Below, piece after piece: positions 43,058 to 52,885 of a stretch of 64,000 bases of DNA. The notes beneath the pieces are model-generated. The model had not been told where the DNA came from and did no database searches. It saw only the letters and a list, made by a program, of their open reading frames with translations. How positions within the stretch are numbered: position 1 is the stretch's first letter; the number at the start of each line of letters is the position of its first letter. The translations under genes and the position numbers were made by a program. This DNA is from Pirellulales bacterium (GTDB taxonomy: Bacteria; Planctomycetota; Planctomycetia; Pirellulales; JALHPA01): positions 62,001 to 126,000 of the forward strand of contig JANRLT010000020.1 of assembly GCA_033762255.1 (NCBI GenBank), given 5' to 3'.

Positions 43058-43945
43058 TTACCGCTCACTCACGCTGTTTTTTGGCTTAGGACGGTAAGAC
43101 CTGTCCGAAAACTCTTCCCCCGTGCCGCGGGATGGGGAAAGGCGCGGGGCGGACAGCGGCCGCATCGCAACCAAAGCCGTTAAGAACATCCCTAATAAGA
43201 GTGCAACTCCTAGCACCAGCCAAAAAAGTTCGCCGTTCCCCTGTTGTTCCAGTCCATGCCGTAAATTCATCCCAAAAACCGTCGCCACGGTCATCAAGGG
43301 AAAAAAGAGCGCCGCCAGCAGATTCAGCCGATGCGCCGCCACCGACATCTCGTACCCGCGCAGGGCCAGTTGCTCACCCTGGGCAGCCACTAAAAAATCA
43401 AGTCCGTTTTTGGCGTCGTGATAAAGCAATTCCGCCTGCCGCTCGATTTCACCCGCCCGATCACGCACGGTAATCAGATCCCGCTGATCGGGCAACAGTT
43501 CCCGCGCGCTTTGCAAGGTGGCGTGCAGATTGCGTGAGGTGCGCTGCAACGGGACAATCGCCTGCAAGATTTCAAAATATTCACCGGCGACGGCGGCCTG
43601 CTGCAACTGCGTTTCCAGGCTATCCAGCTTATCGCCAAACTGCGTTACATGGTTCCGCAGCGCCCCTTGTCCCCCGCCTAGCGTGCTATGCCACTGACCC
43701 GCGGCATCCAGCCAAAAAAACCGCGCCTCGCGGGTTTTTTCATCTGGTCCTGGCGGGGCGTGCAGAATCAATAATAACTGCCCCTCCTCGGCCATCGCCC
43801 GCTGGCGACCGGCGCTCTCCCCCACGCGGGCTTGAATTTTCGCCGGTAACGCCCAGTGCGGCGGCAGGGCGGATTTACCCGGGGCACCGGTTTTGCCCAG
43901 TTGATTGGGAATTCCCGGTTGACTGGAATTTACTGTCTGCGCCAT
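43058..43945 (-). CDS. CorA-like Mg2+/divalent cation transporter family protein
   Basis: 295 residues. The C-terminus has the CorA signature GMN (225-227, in VFGMNLRHG) at the end of the first membrane helix (about 207-224), followed by a periplasmic loop and a second helix (241-261). The long N-terminal region is acidic/helical, shorter than in standard CorA, and the tail after helix 2 is about 34 residues, Ser/Arg/Lys-rich and cytoplasmic. It should form a pentameric cation channel; ion specificity is unknown. It is convergent with the DAC-domain gene. Confidence 0.82.
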   Translation of the reverse strand: MAQTVNSSQPGIPNQLGKTGAPGKSALPPHWALPAKIQARVGESAGRQRAMAEEGQLLLILHAPPGPDEKTREARFFWLDAAGQWHSTLGGGQGALRNHVTQFGDKLDSLETQLQQAAVAGEYFEILQAIVPLQRTSRNLHATLQSARELLPDQRDLITVRDRAGEIERQAELLYHDAKNGLDFLVAAQGEQLALRGYEMSVAAHRLNLLAALFFPLMTVATVFGMNLRHGLEQQGNGELFWLVLGVALLLGMFLTALVAMRPLSAPRLSPSRGTGEEFSDRSYRPKPKNSVSER

Positions 43946-44053
43946 GATTCACCCCACAAGACAAGGTTTATCGGGCATGCTATGCGTATTCCGCCGTGGT
44001 GGGGCAATTCTTGGCAAAAATTGGCCGTCGTTTCCCGCGATTTGTATAAAAAA

Positions 44054-44998
44054 TCAGGTAAAGAGCATGCTGACGCTCTCGTTGCGATGAATCCGCTTAA
44101 TCGCCTGGCCTAGCAAAACCGAGACGGATAGAACTTTGATCTTGGGAATGGATTTGGCGGGATCCAGGGGAATGGTGTCGGTAATGACGACCGAGGCGAT
44201 CGGCGATTCGGCAATTCGGCTGATCGCTGGACCGCACAGGACGCCATGCGTGGCGGCGACGTGGATTTCCCGCGCGCCGTGCTGATGGATGACCCGGGCG
44301 GCGCCGCAAATGCTGGAACCCGTGCTGATCATGTCGTCAAACATGAGCGCGATCTTGCCATCGACCGAAGCGCCGATGATATTTTCTTGTTTGGTGACGT
44401 CCGCGCTTAAGCGGCGTTTATCCACAATCGCCAAGGCCGCCCCCAACCGCGTGGCATGCCCCAGCGCCCGTTTGATGCTCCCCTCGTCGGCGCTCACCAC
44501 CACCACTTCCTTCATGTCCAGCGCCAGTGTCTTAAAGTGGTCATTCAAGACCGGGGACCCGTACAGGTGGTCCACCGGCACGTCAAAAAACCCTTGAATC
44601 TGGGCGGCGTGCAGGTCCATCGCCAACACCCGGTCCGCCCCCGCCCGGGTGATGATATTTGCCACCAGCTTGGCCGTGATGGGGACGCGACCGGCGTCCT
44701 TGCGGTCCTGCCGGGCATAGCCAAAATATGGCAACACGGTCGTCACGCGATAAGCGCTCGCCCGTTTAAAGCTGTCGATCATGATCAACAACTCCAGCAG
44801 GTTTTCGTTGACCGGCGGGCAAGTTGGTTGAATCAGATAAATATCCCGTCCGCGCACGTCCTCGTCAATTTTGCAAGAGATTTCGCCGTCGGGAAAATTT
44901 CCCAGCGTGATTTTTCCCAGGGGCAAGCCCAAATAGGCGCAGATCCGCTTGGCCAAGTCGGGATTGGCCCGGCCGCTAAAAATTTTCAAATCACTCAT
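44054..44998 (-). CDS. prs: Ribose-phosphate pyrophosphokinase
   Basis: 314 residues from the ATG at 44998. It makes PRPP from ribose 5-phosphate and ATP for nucleotide, histidine and tryptophan synthesis. Signatures are FGYARQDRKDAGRVPITAK, DLHAAQIQGFF (ATP/Mg site), VSADEGSIKRA and the PRPP loop FDDMISTGSSI. The start codon overlaps the stop of the glmU-like gene by 8 bp, indicating translational coupling. Confidence 0.97.
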   Translation of the reverse strand: MSDLKIFSGRANPDLAKRICAYLGLPLGKITLGNFPDGEISCKIDEDVRGRDIYLIQPTCPPVNENLLELLIMIDSFKRASAYRVTTVLPYFGYARQDRKDAGRVPITAKLVANIITRAGADRVLAMDLHAAQIQGFFDVPVDHLYGSPVLNDHFKTLALDMKEVVVVSADEGSIKRALGHATRLGAALAIVDKRRLSADVTKQENIIGASVDGKIALMFDDMISTGSSICGAARVIHQHGAREIHVAATHGVLCGPAISRIAESPIASVVITDTIPLDPAKSIPKIKVLSVSVLLGQAIKRIHRNESVSMLFT

Positions 44999-45740
44999 GT
45001 TCACGCAGCGCGGCTTCAACCGCCAGCAGTTCCTCGGGAGTGTTAATGCTCAGGGCTTCGCTGGGCTTGAGCACCGCCAGGGCTTGCACGGATTTTCCCT
45101 GGCCTAGTAGGATGCCCGGCACATCGGTCAAATAATATTCCCGCTGGGCGTTGTTGTTGCCCAGTAGGTCCAATGCCCCCAGCAGATCCGCGCAGTGAAA
45201 CAAGTAGCAGCTCATGTTCACTTCGGTGATTTGCCGCTGTTCGGGGGTGGCGTCTTTTTCCTCGACAATGCCGGTAAAATTTCCCGCCTGGTCCCGCACG
45301 ATGCGCCCCAAGCCGTGCGGGTTTTCCCGCCGCGCCGTTCCCAACAGGCATGCCGGACGCAGACGCAGATACTCGGCAAAAAGTTCCTGGATCGAATCCG
45401 CCCGCGCCATAGGGGAATCCCCCGCCACCACCAACACCGCCGCGTCGGGATGAGAGGCCAGGGCCTGGCGGGCCATCATAACCGCATGTCCGGTCCCCAG
45501 TTGCTCTGTTTGTTCGACAAATGTCAGTTTCGGCTGGTTCCCCAGGGTCTGCCGGACATCCGCGGCCCGGTAGCCGATCACCGCAATCGTCTGGGCCACC
45601 CCCGCCCGCCGCAGTGTGTCCAGCACGTATTCGATCATGGGCCGGCCCAGCACGGGAACCAGCACCTTTGGCAGGTCGGATTTCATGCGCGTCCCCTTTC
45701 CCGCGGCCAGGACAACGGCAATCAAATTGGGTGCAGGCAT
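44991..45740 (-). CDS. GlmU-type nucleotidyltransferase lacking the acetyltransferase domain
   Basis: 249 residues. The nucleotide-binding start LAAGKGTRMKSDLPKVL, VEQTEQLGTGHAV, VVAGDSPM, LGRIVRD and VNMSCYLF are GlmU N-domain (UDP-GlcNAc pyrophosphorylase) signatures. The left-handed beta-helix acetyltransferase half is absent, so only uridylyl transfer is expected and the acetylation step must be supplied elsewhere. It overlaps prs, as in the gcaD(glmU)-prs order of Firmicutes. ATG at 45740. Confidence 0.88.
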   Translation of the reverse strand: MPAPNLIAVVLAAGKGTRMKSDLPKVLVPVLGRPMIEYVLDTLRRAGVAQTIAVIGYRAADVRQTLGNQPKLTFVEQTEQLGTGHAVMMARQALASHPDAAVLVVAGDSPMARADSIQELFAEYLRLRPACLLGTARRENPHGLGRIVRDQAGNFTGIVEEKDATPEQRQITEVNMSCYLFHCADLLGALDLLGNNNAQREYYLTDVPGILLGQGKSVQALAVLKPSEALSINTPEELLAVEAALREHE

Positions 45741-46291
45741 GTATTTTATATTGGCGATTCGCCTATTATTGCCAAGAAAGGTTCCATTCGCATGACCATC
45801 GGACGTAAATTGCTCAGCGGCCCCAATTTAACAAAAATAAAGCATGTGGAACAGCGGGGAAGTGCCAGACGAGAGTTACCCTCCTAGCATACAGCAAAAA
45901 ATACGCTTAAGTGAAATTCCAGGCATTTTCAGATGTCAAAGAAATTGCGGTTGTAAGTGGGGGCACCGCGCCAATTTTTTTCCGATAGAGTCTTTAATGG
46001 TTCACGGTATTTTGACAATGTGGGTTTCAGCAGTTTCATCATTTTTGTATATCCCAGAATTAATCATTATTCCCGCAGGTGCGGGTTAAAGGCCAAAATG
46101 CGGAATTTTGGTATCCACTGGAAAATTCATAAGAACACTAGGGTTATGCGGGATTAGACTGAGCCAGGGATCGTAAAAAACGGATTCATATAATGTGCTG
46201 ACCACGGCTGGCGCAATTTCCGCTCTGAGACGGATGAATCGCGCGCGGTTGACTTTGTTTTATGAAAGAGTAAGCTAAAGTTTCAGATTTT
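45741..46291. other. Intergenic region between glmU-like gene and tRNA-Gly
   Basis: 551 bp. It holds the leftward promoter of glmU-like/prs and the tRNA promoter. Short plus-strand frames lack ribosome sites. I see no conserved structure beyond a short CCCGCAGGTGCGGG hairpin (near 46073). Confidence 0.4.
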
Positions 46292-46364
46292 GCGGGCGTA
46301 GCTCAGTTGGTAGAGCACTAGCTTCCCAAGCTGGACGTCGCGAGTTCGAGTCTCGTCGCCCGCT
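46292..46364 (+). tRNA. tRNA-Gly (anticodon CCC)
   Basis: The cloverleaf is complete. The acceptor arm is GCGGGCG/CGCCCGC and the D-arm GCTC..GAGC. The anticodon stem CTAGC/GCTGG has loop TTCCCAA (anticodon CCC). The T-arm is GCGAG/CTCGT with TTCGAGT. No CCA is encoded. Confidence 0.95.
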
Positions 46365-46495
46365 GTTTGATTGTTCTGCTAAGTTTCCCTCCCGTGCGGC
46401 CGTTTTGGCGTAGTTAAGATTTGCCGCCATTAAAACAGCATCTCGCCATTCTGCTGGCTGAATCAAGAATTGTTATTAAAACAAACAAGCCCAGG

Positions 46496-46528
46496 CTGCA
46501 TGTGGCAACCTGGGCTTGATGTATTTTT
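46496..46528 (-). terminator. Intrinsic terminator of PEP-CTERM gene
   Basis: Ten-bp stem CAAGCCCAGG/CCTGGGCTTG; on the minus strand it is followed by TTTGTTTTAAT. It lies 40 bp after the stop of the PEP-CTERM gene. Confidence 0.85.
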
Positions 46529-46568
46529 CCAGACTAAAAGTTAGGTGTGGTAAAATCCTGTCGCCAAA

Positions 46569-47291
46569 CTAGACAGCCTGTTGCTTGCGGCGCAGGCCGT
46601 ATCCAGCAAGGCCGACCACGCCCAGGCCCAACAATGCCCAGGTGCCCGGTTCTGGCACAGGAGTGGGGTACTGGCGAATGGTAAAGTTGCTAAAGTTGGG
46701 GAACGTAGGGATGTTCGGCACGTCAATCCGAACGACATAGCTTTGGGCACCCAGGCCATGGATGCCACCGGTAAAGACCAAGGTGTCCTCGTCGGGCGCG
46801 AGAATCGTCGTCAAACCGCCATTGGTCGAAGGAGGAGTATCATAGGTAGGATTGTCAAAGTCCAACCCGTCGCCCGGGACAGACTGGACAAACCCGGCGC
46901 CGGTGCCGTAGCCCAAGACCATGGTGTAAGTGTTCCAGGGTACGAACGTGTTGTTATCGACGGATTCAAACAACGTGTATTCGGTTACGCCATTAGTCGG
47001 CGCGACTCTAAATTCAATGTCGATATAATCATTAAAATCGAAACGCTTGAGCGGGACGGCAATGTTGTTGTCCCCCACGCCGGGAGCGGGGACATTGTCA
47101 TTGTCGATGTTGATGGTATTGATGGCGGGAATGGCCACAACACCTAAACCGGGTCCGGTGGCTGGCTGGGGACCAAAAATGGTTACCCCGCTAATGACAC
47201 CAGCGGATGCGGTCGAAGCGCACCAAGAGAGTGCGGCGACCAGAAAGCCCCAACTGCCCGCGCGCCGCAGCGCGTCATAAGAAACGTTCAT
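46569..47291 (-). CDS. PEP-CTERM sorting-domain protein
   Basis: 240 residues. The signal peptide is at 1-30 (FLVAALSWCASTASAG). The middle is beta-rich and acidic, without recognised domain. The C-terminal anchor is VPEPGTWALLGLGVVGLAG then YGLRRKQQ, an exosortase substrate signal. Closed by an intrinsic terminator. The function is unknown. Confidence 0.9.
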   Translation of the reverse strand: MNVSYDALRRAGSWGFLVAALSWCASTASAGVISGVTIFGPQPATGPGLGVVAIPAINTINIDNDNVPAPGVGDNNIAVPLKRFDFNDYIDIEFRVAPTNGVTEYTLFESVDNNTFVPWNTYTMVLGYGTGAGFVQSVPGDGLDFDNPTYDTPPSTNGGLTTILAPDEDTLVFTGGIHGLGAQSYVVRIDVPNIPTFPNFSNFTIRQYPTPVPEPGTWALLGLGVVGLAGYGLRRKQQAV

Positions 47292-47523
47292 GAGCGGTGT
47301 CCTTCAAAAGTAAAAAAACAGTACAGTAGCGTTATCCTAAGATGAAATCCTGTGTAAACCGGATATATTCCGCAAATCCTCCCCCATGAGAATCTTCCCT
47401 ATAGTAACAAGACACCCCCCCAGGATGTCCAGTGTTTGGTCAAAAAATAATAAAAAAACCTCCAAATACCCAAGCAATTTTATGGACAATCAGGTCCTTT
47501 TTGAGCAATTGGCTTTAACTCAT

Positions 47524-47742
47524 CTAAATTTTAATCATAAACAGGTCTCTCATAGCCGTTATTGTTAATATAAAAATCCCAAAAATTGCTAGCGGTACGA
47601 TAATAAACACTCCGGTCGCAATTACCACGTTAAAAAAACCGTACCAAATGATCTCCCTCCACGTTAGGTCGTCAGACGCCTTATTTTTCGCCTGTTTTCC
47701 AATGTGTTCGTCTACGATACGCGGGGATTCATACGGATTCAT
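47524..47742 (-). CDS. Small membrane protein starting MNPYESP
   Basis: 72 residues. The N-terminal MNPYESPRI motif is common in planctomycete small membrane proteins. A single long hydrophobic stretch (about 35-63, FFNVVIATGVFIIVPLAIFG and onward) predicts one helix or a helical hairpin. The ATG lies at 47742. Function unknown. Confidence 0.7.
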   Translation of the reverse strand: MNPYESPRIVDEHIGKQAKNKASDDLTWREIIWYGFFNVVIATGVFIIVPLAIFGIFILTITAMRDLFMIKI

Positions 47743-47782
47743 GGTCGGCTGGGCGGAGCTAAAGGCAGGAAACTAACACCAA

Positions 47783-49285
47783 CTATGCCAATATTCCCTT
47801 GACAACTTCGCCATGCACATCCGTTAAACGAAAATCCCGTCCCTGGGAGCGATATGTTAATTTGGTGTGGTCCATCCCCAGCAAATGCAACAAAGTTGCG
47901 TTTAAGTCGTGGACATGCACGCCGTCACGGGCGACATTAAACCCAAATTCGTCCGTTTCTCCCCAAGTGATCCCCGGTTTAATCCCGCCCCCCGCCAGCC
48001 AAATGGAGTAAGAGCGATTGTGGTGGTCGCGGCCGTCATTCCCCCCCTGGACCATGGGCGTGCGGCCAAATTCGCCTCCCCACACAACCAGGGTGTCCTC
48101 TAGGAGTCCCCGTTGTTTCAGATCTCGGACCAGGGCGGCGCTGGCTTTATCGGTAGCTTCGCAGTTCCGTTTGACGCCGTTCTTTAGGTCACCATGCTGG
48201 TCCCAAGCTTCGTGTAGCAATTGCACAAACCGGACACCACGTTCGATCAGCCTCCGGGCCAAAAGGCAATTCCGCGCATACGATGGCTGTTTGGGGTCAG
48301 CGCCATACATGTCCAAGGTGTCTTTAGTCTCTTGCCGCAGGTCCATTAGTTCAGGCGCGCTGGTCTGCATGCGATACGCCATTTCATACGCTTCGATCCG
48401 GGCAGCAATTTCCGGGTCTCCCGTTACCGCCGACTGCATTTCATTTAACTTGCGCAGCGAATCCAGCGATTCCCGCTGTAGCGTACTGTCAAAGCCCCGT
48501 GGGCTGGAAAGATACAACACCGGGTCCCCCGTCCCGCGAAAAGGCACACCCGTGTAGACCGTCGGCAAGAATCCGCAGCCCCAATTTCCCGCCCCGCCGC
48601 TGGTCCCATTTGCCGAACTAAGCACCACATAGCCGGGAAGTTCGGTCGCTTCGCTCCCCAGGCCATAGATGGTCCAGGCTCCAAAGCTGGGACGCCCAAA
48701 TTGCTGCGAACCGGTGTTCATCAGAATTTGAGCCGGAGCGTGGTTGACGGCGTCGGTATGCAGCGAACGGATAATGCAAATGTCATCGGCAATAGCCGCC
48801 GTATGGGGCAAAATCTCGCTCAGCCAATTCCCCGACTGGCCATGTTGGGCAAATTTGTACCGGGGTCCGAGTAATGCCGAATTGGGGTGGATAAAGGCCG
48901 CGCGGTATCCTTTGAGCAGTTCTGGCGGGGGCAATTTGCCGTCCCATTCGGCTAATTTTGGCTTGTAATCAAACAGTTCGAGATGACTAGGCCCGCCCGC
49001 CTGAAACATATAAATCACGCGCTTGGCACGGGGAGCAAAATGCGGCGCGCGGGGGGCCAGGGGAGACGCCTTGCCCGAGGCTGATGTCTGGGGATTGGCC
49101 TCGGCTGCTTCCACGGTATAACCTGATTGGGCCAAGAGCGAACCCAGGGCCATTGATCCCAGACCGACGCCGCATTCCCGCAGAAACCACCGCCGGGCAA
49201 GTTGCGCGGCCGCGCTTGTGCCCGTGGTGGGGGAGGGGAGCGGGAAGGGGGAATTAGGTAAATTGTGATCTGGCTTTGCTGGCAT
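47783..49285 (-). CDS. DUF1501 sulfatase-fold protein with Tat leader
   Basis: 500 residues. A Tat signal, [20 protein letters not shown], starts near residue 30. DUF1501 blocks present: [82 protein letters not shown] and [15 protein letters not shown] (each within 20 residues). The fold is alkaline-phosphatase/sulfatase-like; catalytic activity is not established. It lies 6 bp downstream of the PSCyt1 protein gene, a pair found many times in planctomycete genomes. Confidence 0.93.
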   Translation of the reverse strand: MPAKPDHNLPNSPFPLPSPTTGTSAAAQLARRWFLRECGVGLGSMALGSLLAQSGYTVEAAEANPQTSASGKASPLAPRAPHFAPRAKRVIYMFQAGGPSHLELFDYKPKLAEWDGKLPPPELLKGYRAAFIHPNSALLGPRYKFAQHGQSGNWLSEILPHTAAIADDICIIRSLHTDAVNHAPAQILMNTGSQQFGRPSFGAWTIYGLGSEATELPGYVVLSSANGTSGGAGNWGCGFLPTVYTGVPFRGTGDPVLYLSSPRGFDSTLQRESLDSLRKLNEMQSAVTGDPEIAARIEAYEMAYRMQTSAPELMDLRQETKDTLDMYGADPKQPSYARNCLLARRLIERGVRFVQLLHEAWDQHGDLKNGVKRNCEATDKASAALVRDLKQRGLLEDTLVVWGGEFGRTPMVQGGNDGRDHHNRSYSIWLAGGGIKPGITWGETDEFGFNVARDGVHVHDLNATLLHLLGMDHTKLTYRSQGRDFRLTDVHGEVVKGILA

Positions 49286-49291
49286 GATGCG

Positions 49292-52200
49292 TCAATTTTT
49301 GGAAAGAGTCTCGTCAAGGTTTAACACAATGCGGGCCGCGACCGTCCAGGCCGCGACATCGGCGGGGGTCACATTTTCCGGTAGCGGCGGAATATCACCA
49401 TTTGCCCCAAAGGCAATTTCACGGGGGATCACCCAACCGTCAGCGATGCGCGCGCGGGCCTGGGCCATTAAGCGGGCGATTTCGGCAATTTCTGGTTCTT
49501 GGGGCGTCCGGGCGGTACAGAGGCGAAACAGATGCACCGTGCGGGCGGCGTCATCCGCCGGAGCCTCGCGCAGCACCCGCAACGCCAGTGCCTGGGCCGC
49601 CTCGACAAAGACTGTTTCGTTAAGACTGGTCAAGGCCGCCAGGGGCGTATTTGACCGGGGCCGCCGCACACAGGCGGTCTCGCCCGTGGGAGCGTCAAAG
49701 CTAGCCATGACCGGATCGGGCATGGAACGACGACGAAACATATACAAGCTGCGACGGTAACGCTCGGGAGCCGTGGCGGTCTTCCAAAAGTCGATCGCCA
49801 GATAACTTTGGGAAAATAAACTGTCTGGGACCGGTGGAAAAAAGCTTGGTCCGCCGATTTGGTCATGCCGCAAACCAGCCGCGGAAATCGCTACATCGCG
49901 AATCACCTCGGACTCTAGCCGAAATCGCGGCCCCCGCGCCAAAAGTCGGTTGGTCGGATCACGGTCGAGCAATTCCCTACTTGCAGCGGAAGATTGGCGG
50001 TAAGTTCGGGAAAGTACAATGAGTCGTAACAGGCGTTTGAGCGACCAAGCTCCCTCACGCCGGCCCTCTGTCGGAAGGAGAGGGAGAGCTGAGGAACCCT
50101 CACCCCGGCCCTCTCCCAGGGGGAGAGGGAGTGCTAAGGAAGGTTCCATGAACTCCACGGCTAGCCAGTCCAGTAGTTCCGGCTGATGGGGGAGGCTAGC
50201 CCGCACGCCAAAATCCTCCGGCGTGTCAACCAAACCCTGGCCAAAAAGCGTCTGCCAGACACGATTTACCGCCACCCGCGCAGTCGTGGGAGAGCGCCGA
50301 TCCACGAGCCATGTTGCCAGTTCCAATCGGTCCGCCGGGGTTGTTGACGCTAGCGGATGCAAAAATGCGGGCGTTCCCGCCGCGACTGTTCGACCGGGTT
50401 TTTGCCAGTCGCCACGTTGATAGACGGGAGTTTGACGTTGCCAGACCCCCTCGCGAACAGCCAAATTTAAAACCGATGTTCCCTCGGGATAATCCCGCCA
50501 GAACGCGGCGATTTTGTCGGTGGTTCCGAGAACAGCCTGCGCAAAAGGGGATTGATCCTCACTGGCCAGGGAATCACGGGCGCTAGCCAACCAAGCCGCA
50601 AAAATCGTCGCCTGTTCCGCCGGTGCGCGCTCGCTGGGATTTTTTGACAGCATCGCCGCGAATGACTGACTTAGCGTGTCATTAGCCGCAGCGGGTTGAT
50701 CCGTCACGCTCAGCCGAAATCGCCCCAAAAATTGATTATGCCGACCATGGGCGTCGTTGCCGCCGTGTCGATATTTTAAGGTGACCCGCAGTTCGACCGG
50801 TTTGTCAAAGGTCACGCCGTTTCCCTCGCCCAGTGTCAAGACCGCGGTGGACTCGGTATGCCGCCGTCCCGGTCCCCGATCGCACCCCCAGGCGGTATCT
50901 TCCTTGCCATCGGCTAAAAAGCTAGCTGGTCCGACCACGCGTTTGTCATCGTTTCCTTTGCGAAAGAATTCTTCCAAGGGACGTTCCGCCTCGGCAAAAT
51001 CCGCCGTCACGGATTTGATCGGTATCCGCGTCCAAGCATCTTGCGTCCCCGCGGGACGCTGTTCGATCTCTAGTTCACTAATGGCAAACGTCCCTTTGAT
51101 GCTGCGACCCGGACCGTTAAAAGGCAAATCTCCCTGCAATAGCGCCTCCAGGCGCAGCGCGGTCACTTTGCCCGCCGGGTGGGGCGCTGTCACCCGTAAT
51201 TCCCCCGTCGTCGGGCGAAAGCCCAACGTCAAAATCGAGGCATCGGTCAAGATCTCGGGATGGGCCAGGCCCCCTTCCCAGATGGCGTCCGTCCCCTTCA
51301 GCGGTTGCCATGCGACGCGCTGGTCGCGCTGGGTTTGCTCCCAATTGGCCAATCTTTCCGCCCAATCCGCAACCGCCGCGCGAAAGGAATCCGCCGTAGC
51401 GGCGATATCACGCTGCAACTCAGCGATTTTGGCTTGTTCATCCGCTGAATAAACGTGGTTGAAGGCCTCGTAATCGTTATTGAGATACGCCAGTAGTTTG
51501 TAATATTCTTCGTGGCGGATCGGGTCAAATTTGTGCGTATGGCATTGAGCGCATTGGAGCGTCACGCCCAGCACCGCTTTGCCCAAGCAATCCATCCGGT
51601 CAAACAGACCCTCGAGGCGGTATTGCTCATAGATGATCGCCCCTTCTTCGCTGACCATGCTGTTTCGCAAAAAACCGGTCGCCACGCGCAAGTCCTGAAT
51701 CTCCGCCGGGGTCAGTTTTTCCGCTTGGCGCCGGGCGATAATGTCTCCCGCCAGTTGCTGAATAATAAATTGATCGTAGGGCAAATCCCGGTTGAGCGCG
51801 CGGATCACCCAATCCCGCCAGGGCCACTGAATACGGGGCAAGTCTTTTTCGTAACCGTCGGTGTCGGAATAGCGGGCGGCGTCCAACCACCAACGGGCCC
51901 AACGCTCGCCAAAATGGGGCGAGGCCAATAGCCGCTCGACCTGCTTTTCGTACGCTTCCGGAGCGCTATCCGCTAAAAAGGCGTCTAACTCGGCAATCGT
52001 CGGCGGCAAACCCGTCAAATCCAATGACAATCGCCGGAGCAACGTCGCCCGATCCGCCTGGGGAGCGGGCTGCAAACCGTTTTGCCGCAAGCGGATCGCC
52101 ACCAGGGCATCGATAGGATTCTCTAGGCTGCCAAACGCGGTTTTTTCGGCGGCGGTGAAAGCGTTGACGTCCGGTAAAGCCGGTCTAACGGGAGCTTGGA

Positions 52201-52705
52201 ACGCCCAATGGTCGACTTTGGTTGATTTGCTAAGTTCGTCCGGCCAGTTGGCCCCTTGCTCGATCCAATCGCGGATAAGCGAGATTTGCTCGGCGGACAG
52301 GGGATCTCCCTCTCCGTCGGGTGGCATGGCGGAGTCTTTATCGGTCCGCATGATCCTGGCCAACAGGGGGCTGGCGGCGCTTTTGCCGGGAACAATCGCC
52401 GGTTCGCCCGATTCCCCTCCGGCGAACGTGTTGGATTTGACATCGAGCCTGAGGCCCCCTTGTTTTTGACGGTCGTCGTGGCACTTCATACAGCGATCTT
52501 GCAGGATCGGCAGAATTTGCGTGGCAAAGTCGATGGGTTTTAAGGGGGTAGAACTTGGCTGGGGAGTTTCACCCAGACAAGTTGTTCCCGCGCATAGCAA
52601 CACAATAACCGCCATCCCGGCGAATAGTTTGTCACGAAAAAATCGTACTACCCCGGAACTAGCCAACTCGGCAGTATTCATCAATAAAAGACTACTCATT
52701 TGCAT
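49292..52705 (-). CDS. PSCyt1/DUF1549/DUF1553 cytochrome-type protein with repeat-derived insert
   Basis: 1137 residues. Signal segment about 22-45. A haem-c-type motif CMKCH (72-76) starts the PSCyt1 domain; DUF1549 follows (GERWARWWLDAARYSDTDG, WPWRDWVIRALNRDLPYDQF); a second CAQCH lies near 383-388. DUF1553 fills the C-terminal third. Residues about 855-886 (LALPLPLGEGRGEG .. LPLLPTEGRREG) come from two palindromic DNA repeats in frame, inserted between EFMEP and WSLKRLLRLIV. The start is uncertain (ATGs at 52705, 52699 and 52681, no ribosome site). It is thought to act outside the cytoplasm with DUF1501 partners, perhaps in carbohydrate or redox chemistry. Confidence 0.93.
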   Translation of the reverse strand: MQMSSLLLMNTAELASSGVVRFFRDKLFAGMAVIVLLCAGTTCLGETPQPSSTPLKPIDFATQILPILQDRCMKCHDDRQKQGGLRLDVKSNTFAGGESGEPAIVPGKSAASPLLARIMRTDKDSAMPPDGEGDPLSAEQISLIRDWIEQGANWPDELSKSTKVDHWAFQAPVRPALPDVNAFTAAEKTAFGSLENPIDALVAIRLRQNGLQPAPQADRATLLRRLSLDLTGLPPTIAELDAFLADSAPEAYEKQVERLLASPHFGERWARWWLDAARYSDTDGYEKDLPRIQWPWRDWVIRALNRDLPYDQFIIQQLAGDIIARRQAEKLTPAEIQDLRVATGFLRNSMVSEEGAIIYEQYRLEGLFDRMDCLGKAVLGVTLQCAQCHTHKFDPIRHEEYYKLLAYLNNDYEAFNHVYSADEQAKIAELQRDIAATADSFRAAVADWAERLANWEQTQRDQRVAWQPLKGTDAIWEGGLAHPEILTDASILTLGFRPTTGELRVTAPHPAGKVTALRLEALLQGDLPFNGPGRSIKGTFAISELEIEQRPAGTQDAWTRIPIKSVTADFAEAERPLEEFFRKGNDDKRVVGPASFLADGKEDTAWGCDRGPGRRHTESTAVLTLGEGNGVTFDKPVELRVTLKYRHGGNDAHGRHNQFLGRFRLSVTDQPAAANDTLSQSFAAMLSKNPSERAPAEQATIFAAWLASARDSLASEDQSPFAQAVLGTTDKIAAFWRDYPEGTSVLNLAVREGVWQRQTPVYQRGDWQKPGRTVAAGTPAFLHPLASTTPADRLELATWLVDRRSPTTARVAVNRVWQTLFGQGLVDTPEDFGVRASLPHQPELLDWLAVEFMEPSLALPLPLGEGRGEGSSALPLLPTEGRREGAWSLKRLLRLIVLSRTYRQSSAASRELLDRDPTNRLLARGPRFRLESEVIRDVAISAAGLRHDQIGGPSFFPPVPDSLFSQSYLAIDFWKTATAPERYRRSLYMFRRRSMPDPVMASFDAPTGETACVRRPRSNTPLAALTSLNETVFVEAAQALALRVLREAPADDAARTVHLFRLCTARTPQEPEIAEIARLMAQARARIADGWVIPREIAFGANGDIPPLPENVTPADVAAWTVAARIVLNLDETLSKN
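50052..50143. repeat. Two in-frame palindromic repeat units inside the PSCyt1 gene
   Basis: The units CCCTCACGCCGGCCCTCTG .. GGAGAGGGAGAG and CCCTCACCCCGGCCCTCTCC .. GGGAGAGGGAG stand in tandem (about 46 bp each). Both contain CCCTCTCC-type arms facing GGAGAGGG. Total length is a multiple that keeps the frame open. This CCCTCTCCC/GGGAGAGGG element resembles a repeat known in many bacterial genomes (from memory). Confidence 0.85.
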
Positions 52706-52885
52706 GGGCGGGTCGCGGATCGGGAAAACGGGTTATGAACCAAGCCGTAACAAAAGCGCGGGGTCTATGGCAGGCAGGGCATTTTACCACAGTAAGAGTC
52801 CCCATATTATAACAGCAAGTGCGCATAACACCTAAATAATATCCGCACAGTACGGCAAACCTCACGACCCGCTGGGGGGAAGATC

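Noticed and set aside
45195-45887. 230-codon frame antisense to the glmU-like gene
   Set aside because: Shadow frame; the opposite strand encodes a clear nucleotidyltransferase.
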